DNA of 64,000 nt. Source: Nymphaea colorata. Taxonomy: Eukaryota > Streptophyta > Magnoliopsida > Nymphaeales > Nymphaeaceae. The position numbers and the translations under genes are program-made. Below are positions 55,932 to 64,000 of the stretch, in pieces; the first letter of the stretch is position 1, and each line of letters begins with the position of its first letter. The notes beneath the pieces were generated by a model, which saw nothing but the letters and a program-made list of their open reading frames with translations, did not search any database and had not been told where the DNA came from. The DNA is taken from assembly GCF_008831285.2 (NCBI RefSeq), contig NC_045141.1:10776106-10840105 (forward strand). The letters are read 5' to 3'.

Positions 55932-56062
55932 GTTCTGGCAAAGGTGCTTCCTCGTACCTACAAACTTAATAAAATCCAAGTTCCTGCAATTTTCAGGGCA
56001 GGGGATCGCAATTCAATCAAGAGTAGAAGACTTCGTGCCAACAAGAGCTCACAAGGGTGGAC

Positions 56063-56068
56063 TTTATA
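56063..56068 (-). promoter_or_regulatory. Candidate TATA box of the TNL gene
   Basis: The minus strand reads TTTTCTATAAAGTCC, about 130 bp upstream of the ATG at 55931. Position and sequence are suitable, but nothing else supports it. Confidence 0.35.
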
Positions 56069-56149
56069 GAAAAGGATGCGGCATGTGCGTTGTTTATAAA
56101 AATGTTCTTTTTTTTTTTTGTCCCTTTTCCAGTTTATCACCCCTTGAAC

Positions 56150-57190
56150 TATTTAAGATATTCTAAATGATTTGGTAGCCCAAACTAACTCGAGATTCTT
56201 ACTTATCCAGTCAACCAGCTGCTGCCAGCCCACCGATATAAAGTTGAAGCTAGCCCACCGATTTATTAATGAAGCCGAATGGCCTTAATCGGTCAGTCAG
56301 CTACTGTGGCGCCAATATAAATCTATAGACAATAAATGAGAATCGTCTCGTCATTTGTTTTTCATATTTTATATTTTTTATTTCCATTGTTCTCTACAAA
56401 CTACAGATGGTGGACGGTAGAAGGGAACATGAACCCTCCCGCACGGCCGATGGCGGCACCAGCGATGGCATGGGTGTTATGTTGGGTGGCGGGGGAGGTT
56501 TTCCTCCTCTTTGTCCCACCAATCCACCAAAATGACAAGTGCGGAGGAGGTTTATCTCACCGGCCGACAATGGTGCTCAAGCCATCCGCCAATGCCGCCC
56601 AACTGCTTAGTCGGACGACGCTGGCCAATGGTTTGAACACCACCGTCTCCCCCTTAGCAGGAGACAGATTTTGTTATTGATGTTTTCCCACAAAAAGAAT
56701 GTTTAAGAAGATAATATTCAACAAAAAACAACTCTTAATGCTGACAAACACTTTCAAATTTCAAACATGTCATATCCAATAATTACGCCACTAACAACAA
56801 TATGTAGCATCAACATAGCCAACAATACGTAACATCAACATAGCCGTCCAAATAAGCTAATTCCATAAGAGGGATTAGACAAGACTGCTGAAAATCGGAA
56901 TCACTTGGTTGCAAGCACAAAATCAAGTTTTCCACACCAATATTGCAGTAATATATATCAAAATATATGCTAGATAATGCAGAAAATAAAAAACACCAAT
57001 ATACATGAAAAAACTCCTAATAATAAAGTAAAAAACCACGAGCAATGAGACTTTAAGGCCAAAAAAAGGACAAAAACACTAACAAAAAGATCGTCAAGAA
57101 ATGAGTGGTTAGCTAATCGCCGTTTGAGATTTCAAGTTCATGAAACACCTGCTCAACTTTTTGAGAGCAGGTTATTTGTTAGAGCATTCC
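56150..57190. other. Intergenic right of the TNL gene
   Basis: A plus-strand frame of 114 codons at 56336-56680 has GC-rich, gene-like composition in its second half, following an intron-end-like ACTACAG at about 56400-56406. I do not recognise its product. The rest is AT-rich and empty. Confidence 0.35.
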
Positions 57191-57221
57191 ATTGGGTTCG
57201 TGGAAGACACCACTCGTCAGG

Positions 57222-57315
57222 CTTGACGCCTATGCTTGGCATCAAGTGGTTGGGGTATTCCATCCCAACCACCTGACACCACTTGTTAGTCTTGACGCCT
57301 ATGCTTGGCATCAAG
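57222..57315. repeat. Two copies of a 25-bp imperfect palindrome with a third hairpin between
   Basis: CTTGACGCC...GGCATCAAG occurs at 57222-57246 and 57291-57315 and is nearly its own reverse complement. Between them GTGGTTGGG (57246-57254) pairs with CCCAACCAC (57264-57272). Confidence 0.88.
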
Positions 57316-57509
57316 TGTTGGGGGTGTTTCTGGTCTCAACTCTTCAAGTTATAATTTATGTCTTAGGATCTGTTTCTATTTTCAGAGAACGGCTGTGGAG
57401 GGTTAAGCTCTTATCTTTATTAATAAAAAATGGAGAGTGTATTTACAACAAAACAAAGGGAGCGACAAAAAGGCTCAATCCCTTCACACTCAATCCCTTC
57501 ACATTAGGT

Positions 57510-58001
57510 CTAAAGGTGGGCGTAGGGCCGGGCTGTCGTCGGGTACCCCGTACTCGGCCCGGTCGGGCCCGAATCTGGGCCAGGAAAACCGGGTCCTGGG
57601 TCGGCCTGGCCCGGCCCAATCCGGCCCGCTCCCTCTCCCCAGTCCCCCACTCCCCCTCCACCTCCGTCTCCCGCTCCCCCTCCATCTCCCTCTCCCCCTC
57701 CGGCCCTCTGTTTCCCTCTCCCTCTCCCCCTCTGTCTTCCCTCCACCGCTCCCCTCCCCCTCCGTCTCCCCCGCTCCCCCTCCCCATCCGTCCCCCGCTC
57801 AAACGGGCCGGGCCGGGTTGGGCCTGGGCCGGGACCCGGGATATCGGGCCGGGCCTGCGCACGTGCTTCGGGCCCAACGGGCCGACCCAGGCCGGGTCTT
57901 ACCGGGCCGGGCCTGGGCCCGTGCTTCGGGCCCGACGGGCCGACCCGGGCTGGGTATTACTGGGCCAGGCCGGCCCGTCCTGGCCCGATGCCCACCCCTA
58001 A
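57510..58001. mobile_element. GC-rich element with terminal inverted repeats
   Basis: The left end CTAAAGGTGGGCGTAGGGCC and the reverse complement of the right end TTAGGGGTGGGCATCGGGCC match well. TTAGGT flanks both sides (57504-57509 and 58003-58008). The inside is GGGCC/CCCGG-rich, with a CT-rich minisatellite at about 57630-57800. A related fragment lies at 18453-18535. Probably a non-autonomous DNA element; the superfamily is unknown. The long Pro/Ser/Arg-rich frames across it are composition artefacts. Confidence 0.55.
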
Positions 58002-58739
58002 TTTAGGTTCCCTTAAAGGGTTCCAGCCTAGGGTAGGTTGATGCCAAAAAGTGCAACCTACTTGAGCTCTGAAAATGTACAACTGAGAAGCTTCTGCAGC
58101 TAGCCAATCTACTTGAGCTCTGAAAATGTACAACAGGAGCTGGCTGGTTCCAGTGATCTATTCAGAATATTGTTGTTACTAGAGTAGGCTTGCAAGTCCT
58201 CTTTCCAATTAGCACTATTGGCCACTATTGAAATTTGACCTCCCAGACCCGCTGGAGGCACCTCCCAGACCCGCTAGAGCCTCCAGGCACTTCAACAACA
58301 CCCAAAACTCGTCCCTTACTCCTCCTCTCCTGTCACAGCTTGCCACTGCAAATTTGATTTCCCCACCCCGCTCAAAAATAAGACCAGCAATACCTTGACT
58401 ATCCTGCTTTATAACACTGACTATATGAATGCTAAATCCAGCCTCGCCATGCCATTTAATTTAACCTTTCCCCACATAAACAACACTTTCTTTAATATCA
58501 GATAAACAACACTTTCAGTGGGAGACCAGTTACGAAATATTTAATAACAGCACGGTATTGTTGATCTTTATTTGCTCTTACATATGTATGTATCTGTACT
58601 GGTATACATATAGAATTTTTATGAGGAATGTCGAATTATAGTTTCAAAATTTGAGCAAGAGACCAAATATAATTTTTCAAAATCTTTATATAAAATAAAT
58701 GAAACTTTTAAAGTATACATACAATTTAAAAAAGAAAAA
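58002..58739. other. Intergenic with small duplications
   Basis: A 26-bp word (CTACTTGAGCTCTGAAAATG and on) is repeated at 58058-58083 and 58109-58134. CCCAGACCCGCT occurs twice near 58243-58275. ATAAACAACACTTTC occurs twice near 58477 and 58503. No gene. Confidence 0.6.
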
Positions 58740-59400
58740 GAAAAATTGAGGGGCCAGGGCCTCTGCCGACCCTCCTGTCTCTGCGTCTGGTGCCTTGTGA
58801 AGAATGCTTAGCACTATTCCTCATTTTCCATACATACCAGACTATTGTAAGAAAACAGGCAGACCAACATTTGGCTATATTTTTGTTTTTAAATTTGCAG
58901 TTGGTCCACCACTTCAACCCCTCAAAGAACATTGTTAGCTTGGAAAGTCTTGCTGCCAAAATGGGATAAAATCTTAATCCACACCTCCTTAACTTTGTTG
59001 CAGTTTAAAAAATAAATGTGAGGGGTCTTCTTGATCCTTGAGACAGATAGAACACCTGGATGCTAGGCTAAAACTGAGCTTCTGCATCCTGCTGTCCAGC
59101 GGAAGGCAACCTTCCACTGCCAAGTACACTTTCCAAGAGGCTCTTGGGTGGGCAACAGATTCCCAAAATAAAGCTTCTCCACTCTTCTTTTGGTTTGTGT
59201 TCCCTCATTTGGTCCCATAAGGTTTCTCTAGAGAGCACTTTGGAGCTTCCATTAGCCCATGTTAACTCATCTTCCTTCCATAATTAAGAGAAGGAAACCT
59301 GACATCAATGTTATTGCTATACAAAAACTATTGGAGAAAGCCTGCTTGCTCCATAGGCAGTTCTTTAACTGAGCAACCGAAAGTGTCTTGGACCAGATTT
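58740..59400 (-). pseudogene. L1-type LINE fragment (zf-RVT region)
   Basis: The minus strand reads ALFWESVAHPRASWKVYL, then LPLDSRMQKLSFSLASRC-SICL..EDPSHLFF (about 59160-59000). This is the C-terminal zinc-binding zf-RVT domain of plant L1 reverse transcriptases. Further on, WWTNCKFKNKNIAKCW and FLTIVWYVWKMRNSAKH (about 58905-58795) match the segment that follows in the family (W..W..RN..IF). Stops lie between blocks, and the RT core and endonuclease are absent, so this is a 5'-truncated 3' part. Confidence 0.8.
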
Positions 59401-59432
59401 AAGTGAGATTGTGGAACTTGGCCAATGATGGG

Positions 59433-61190
59433 TGTCATCACCCAAATTTTTTGAAAAAGAAGTGTATTTCATTTTCACTCAAATCTTGATTATTTCATTT
59501 GGATTTAATTCCTGGGTCTTAAGCCCGACCCTAGACCCAAAACAAACTTCCATATCCTAAGTCCAATTCATGACTATTCGATCCAAAATGAATCTCCAGA
59601 CCCATATCTGATTCCAAACGCAAGATTCAAATTTGAACGCAATATTCAAATTCAAAATCATTCTCTCAAACCCAAATGACAAAATTTAATGCTATGAGAG
59701 CAGCGCACGCATGCACATACATTTTCTTTGTTTTATGTTTCGTCCTCACGCCAAGACATGTTTCTGAGCCTAAATCACTCACTGGAATGCATCAACGATC
59801 AATTGAACCTAATCCAAATTTAAAATGAGCCTGGAGTCACTCAAAACAAAGTTGCCACGCCAAGACATATTTCTGAGCCTAAATCACTCACTGGATCGCA
59901 TCAACGATCAATTGAATTTAAAATGAGTATGGAGTCACTCAAAACAAAGTCGCCCCCCATTTGTAACAAAAACCATTTTTATACATATTTAAAAGGACAT
60001 ATTATTTTGTTTTATTTAATTTTTAAATATTTTTTAAAAAAAATCAGTCGCACGCGGCAGCGTATTGCATGCTGCTCAGCGACACGCCGAGCGCCGCGTG
60101 CAATAGCAACTAAGCCGGGGCCTGCCTGCTGTGCAGGCCCTATTTTGATGCAAAAACCGCCCTTGAGAGGACGTTTTGGTCTGGCTGGGTGGGAGACTGC
60201 GCGCCGCGTTGTTGACCGCGACTGCGCGCCACGTGGTTGAGTGCGACCACGCGCACGAGATCGTGTCGCACAGCCGTGCGGTCGGGCGTGACGTGCCAAC
60301 GAGCAAATTTTTTAATTTTTTTAAATAACAAAATAATAATCAAATAAAATAAAATAAAATAAAATAAAATAAATAAATAGTTGTTTACATAAGAAACATT
60401 AAACAATTATTTTTGTTTAAAATGTGCAAAAAAAATAGTTTTTGTTACAAATGGGTGGTCGATTCTATTTTGAGTGACTCCGAACTCGTTTTAAATCCAG
60501 ATTGGGTTCAATTGGTCGCTGAAGCATTCTAGAAAGTGATTTAGACTTAAAAACAAGTCTTGACGTGAAAACGAAATATAAAACAAGGGGAAGGTCTGTG
60601 CATGCACGCACGGTGCTCATAGCATCAAATTTTGTTGTTTTTTATCTCAGTTTTGGATTTTAAGTTTGAAATGCTTGATTTGGATCTAGAATTTGGGTTT
60701 GAATCTAATCCAGATTCGAGAGTTGAATTTCAAATTTGAATCTCGCATCTAAAGTTGAATTTTGACTTTGAATTTTGTGTTTGGATTCAAACAAGGGTTT
60801 AGGAATTTGTTTTGGTTCGAATAGTTTCGAATTTATTTTGGGTCTAGGATTTGGCTTAGGGTCTAAAAAAAATTAAATTCAAATAACTGGGAATTTCGTT
60901 TAGGTGAAAATAAAATGCAGTCTTTTGGAAAATTTTAGAGTGATAACAGCAAGGCGAAATAAACTCAATTTTTTCATTTATTTTCAAAAATATGTTTGTT
61001 ATGTTGCTTTGCTCATTGCGTATGTTTGAGATGATGATTATGCATGATGCATTAAATTTTCTTAATTAATGAGCAAATGCACAATGAGAATGAGAGTTTG
61101 GGTTGGAATCTTTTCATTGTTATGATGATTTTTTATGTTAGAATTTGTCTTACCTTAGAAAACCTTTCATGAATATGTATATGTTAAAAT
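59433..61190. mobile_element. Inverted mosaic of the long-LTR repeat family
   Basis: 59433-59990 reads in the plus direction from TGTCATCACCC. 60951-60425 reads the same sequence in the minus direction from TGCTGTTATCAC. They form inverted arms of about 520 bp around a GC-rich core (about 60040-60300). 60975-61130 again resembles (in plus orientation) the distal part of the copy at 32580-35394, read at about 33950-33820. This looks like one LTR interrupted by an inverted fragment of a relative. No coding content. Confidence 0.55.
59750..59955. repeat. Tandem duplication of about 105 bp within the long-LTR arm
   Basis: 59750-59858 and 59859-59955 share GCCAAGACAT(G/A)TTTCTGAGCC, AATCACTCACTGGA and CATCAACGATCAATTGAA. 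The second unit has a deletion of about 12 bp. Confidence 0.88.
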
Positions 61191-61194
61191 GTAT

Positions 61195-61400
61195 TTCACA
61201 TACTACGAACCTTGCCATCAAAATACATGCATTTAAGGCTTCTATTGCCATAAGAAAAGTTAACTGCATGCATTGCTCTCGACTCTTTCTCAAATAAATG
61301 AAGATGAAAGGAACGAAATGGCGACTGCTGAATGTGAATTATGCCAACAATTCTGGTTTTAGTGCCCGTTGAGTCCAGCCTCAACAGAGGACGACCCACT
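61195..61400 (+). pseudogene. Copia-4-related gag fragment
   Basis: It aligns with 30870-31100: shared words include CTTGCCA(T/C)CAAAA, GGCTTCTATTGCC/GACTTCTGTTGCC, AATAAATGA(A/G)GATGAA, AATGTGAATT(A/G)TGC and ATTCTGGTTTTAGTGCC. Frame broken. The rest of the element is not present here. Confidence 0.7.
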
Positions 61401-63291
61401 CACTCACTCAACGGTGAAAAGAGGAAGGGCACCATTGGGTGCCCTATTCCACCATTTTTAGGAAACAGGATGAGGGAACGAGACTTCCCTTCTTGAACTC
61501 TCATGACGCCAGCAAGAGGGGAAGCATGGTGTGTGCTAATGGTGAAGGAAGGAAGAAAGAAAGAACAGGAACAGCGCAGCAGTAGGTTAGTGCTGTTGCG
61601 TGGGTGCATATGCAGAGAAACAAGGAATGTTTAGTGATCTTTCCTTGTAGTTTTGTTCTTATGTGTTCATTTTTTTAAGGATGGTTTACACTATCCTCTA
61701 CAAGAAGAGAACATCACACATACTGTTGTTGCATTGATATATATATATATATATATAATAGATATATATATATATATAGCTTGCTCGTAGTTTTTTATCC
61801 AAAAAATTGAGGGTTTTTCCACAACTGCAAGAACAATCTTTAGTAACCCAGTGAATGCGTTAGCAGCTTCGTTAGGCAATACCCCATTACGGAAACATTC
61901 TTTAACAATATGGCCGTTGTTTGTTGGTCATTAGTAACGATGTATCAGCCAGATTAGTAACACAAGATTTTCGTTACTAAAAAACATGTAACCACTTTCT
62001 TCCTTGGTGCAACAGCTCTCCAAATGGATGTTGTTACATTTACAATGACAATATGTTATATTTACAAACAAAAATAACACAAACAGAAACTTTATTACAA
62101 AGAAAAATGAGTACAAACACAATTACAAACTTGGTCATGGTAACCTCCAAAAGAAGACCATGTTTTCTTTCATAATAGTGAGATCCATGATCGGGACAAC
62201 TGCATTACAGTCCTCAAGAATTGACAAGAGAATCTGAAGCTGTCGTATGTGAAGAAGCCACTACTCATTCCCAACACCTGTGGATGCCTAAGTTCAATAA
62301 GCCAAAAAGACCACCCATGATCCATCTCTTTTGGGGCTACCACTTGAAAACCTAGCATTATTGCAGCAGGCTCAAAGGATTACTGTTGGAAATTAAGATC
62401 TTACTCTTTAAACCTGCCACAAAACAACTAACAGAGCTTTCTCTTGATTCAAATGTGTCATATGCAAAGTTATCTGGTAATTGGGTGTGTCATTTGCAAA
62501 GGAGGGAAACAGAGGTGATAGGAAACAATCATAACAAAGTTGTAGAATAAATCTTACTCTTTAAACCTGCCACAAAAAACTAACATAGCTTTCTCTTGAT
62601 TCAGCAGGAAAGGCGAATTTGCTTCAGTGGCAAGAGCTGCTGCTAGCTTTTCTTTGCCACAAGTGTGAAGTGCATGAATATCTCCATATTACTGAGAACA
62701 AATACAAAACCCCAATCACATAACTAAATTCCCAACAAGAGAAAACACTCAAACTGATTGCAAATTTAATAAATAAAGTACAAAAACCCCTCAAAAAGAG
62801 CCTGTGGCTAAGTGCCCTCTATATTATTGTTGATGTTCTGCATAAATAAGGTTCTAGACGGATGCTCTCCGCAGGGATGTTCACCGGGCAAGGGACCCAC
62901 AGTTCCTAATTTTCAAGAAGTATATAAGATAAAAAGTGCATGCCAAACAGAAGCAGTAAAAAAACACAAGTAAAAGAAGAAAAAGAATGATGTTCCATAG
63001 AAAAATGCCATGTTATGCCATTCTAGATAAAAATCCAGCCATTTGTGGTCCTTTCTATTTCCAGAGAACAATATTGTTGAACTTTTCTATCGATGTATGA
63101 AACCTGAGAGTGCAGGTTGAACACTATTGAGCAAGATGGTTTGGGCAAAAAGAGGAGAGAGGAGAGAGACAACATCCACAACCTCCTGGTCATCCATGAG
63201 GACGCAAGCCACATACCTGCAAAACACCATAAACAACACAAAAAGAAAGCGCTACTCCACCTCTCAGAGATGCAGCGCAGCCTTAAGTAGA
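61401..63291. other. Intergenic; small repeats only
   Basis: (TA)n at about 61737-61779. A 54-bp segment at 62398-62451 is repeated at 62551-62603 (ATCTTACTCTTTAAACCTGC and on). No frame here resembles a gene. Confidence 0.5.
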
Positions 63292-63329
63292 TACCTAAGA
63301 CAAAAGTTTCAATATATCTATTATAAATG

Positions 63330-63369
<40 letters not shown>

Positions 63370-63407
63370 CATTTATAATAGATATATTGAAACTTTTGTC
63401 TTAGGTA
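63292..63407. repeat. Palindrome with perfect 40-nt arms around a (TA)n core
   Basis: The left arm 63292-63331 begins TACCTAAGACAAAAG and ends TAAATGTT. The right arm is its exact reverse complement, ending CTTAGGTA at 63407. About 36 bp of TA-type sequence lies between. Both ends carry TA, so a TA-flanked (mariner/Stowaway-type) miniature element or a fold-back product is possible. Confidence 0.92.
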
Positions 63408-64000
63408 CAGCAAGAGACTTTGGTAACTTAGAAACCCAATAGATCAAGGCATTGGTGTACCTCTAAGATCAAAATGATCAGAAAAACATATATTTTGACT
63501 ATTCTAGTTGGCAACTAAGATAAGTGGCCCTTGAAAAGCTTGCTTGTTTATGGTAGAAAGAAGAATGAAAATTGAAATGGCTCTATTTCCACACTTGGAA
63601 CCTACATAAAATAGATGATACTTAATATTCACAATAGACAAGTCAATACTGACAAACAAAAATACTTTGATCGATAAGATTATGTTTTCTACTCGAAATC
63701 GGGCGAAACTTTTAGAGCCCATAGTATGAATAAATTTGTGCATTGCATGATGCACTCTATTTCCTTCACTTTGCTCTTAAAAAAATAATGAAAATCAAAA
63801 CTATGGAAGATTAAGGTAAACTGCATTGCTTAAATGTATTATAAGCTAGCTTCAAAGTGTCGGGTCAAGCTCTTACATTGATCTTCAGAGATTATAATCT
63901 TGCAATGTCTCATACAATTATCTAATGTTTATGCCTTTTGTAAATTTTCCTCAAATTACATCTCCAAAATCTTCATATTGTTTGGTGCTCCTTCATTACC
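63408..64000. other. Right edge, no gene recognised
   Basis: AT-rich DNA with short minus-strand frames only. No repeat recognised. Confidence 0.45.

Noticed and set aside
55544-55969. 141-codon plus-strand frame opposite the TNL TIR exon
   Set aside because: The minus strand has clear TIR motifs; the plus-strand frame is its shadow with Ser-rich low complexity.
57192-58006. Long Pro/Ser/Arg-rich frames on both strands
   Set aside because: They arise from the GGGCC/CT-rich repeat element; composition alone keeps them open.
60012-60406. Arg/Ala-rich minus-strand frames
   Set aside because: They lie in the GC-rich core of the long-LTR repeat; no family match and no start context.

Overview
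The window is nuclear DNA of a flowering plant. It is AT-rich and holds many Ty1/copia LTR retrotransposons in all stages of decay, a plant L1-type LINE fragment, long dinucleotide microsatellites, and one intron-containing TIR-NB-ARC-LRR (TNL) resistance-type gene. TNL genes are generally absent from monocots, so a eudicot, magnoliid or other non-monocot angiosperm is likely; I cannot name the species. There are no operons, CRISPR arrays or RNA genes that I can support.

Layout: 501-5744 is a structurally complete but coding-dead Copia element (Copia-1, + strand, 242-bp LTRs, perfect 5-bp target duplication). 5745-12080 is microsatellite-rich intergenic DNA with small perfect duplications and a hairpin. 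12080-13035 is a Copia remnant (- strand) abutting a small gene-less LTR element (about 13.1-15.0 kb, - strand) that has PBS and PPT but no recognisable pol. 15.0-17.2 kb is unrecognised. 17.2-19.6 kb carries Copia integrase and gag/LTR fragments (- strand). 19.6-30.6 kb is a GC-richer repeat zone split by a full-length degenerate Copia (Copia-2, 22764-28530, - strand, TSD AAATC). 30.6-37.1 kb is a very decayed Copia (Copia-4, + strand) interrupted by about 2.8 kb of a long-LTR repeat.

The only host gene I can model is the TNL on the - strand, 55.9 to 38.7 kb. It has a TIR exon, an 11,068-bp first intron, an NB-ARC exon, two LRR exons and a C-terminal post-LRR (C-JID-like) exon. All splice phases agree, but one frame break lies upstream of the TIR and another inside the LRRs, so as written it is a pseudogene or carries sequence errors. 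A third full-length Copia (Copia-3, 44787-50266, - strand) lies inside intron 1 in the same orientation as the gene.

56-64 kb holds palindromic and inverted-repeat elements, a LINE zf-RVT fragment (- strand), an inverted mosaic of the same long-LTR family seen at 32.6-35.4 kb, another copy of the Copia-4 gag segment, and a perfect-arm palindrome flanked by TA at 63292-63407.

The retroelements are independent insertions, not a cooperating system. By-eye LTR divergence ranks Copia-1 (8 of 242 bases) as youngest, then Copia-3 (about 6-7 %), then Copia-2 (about 10-11 %).
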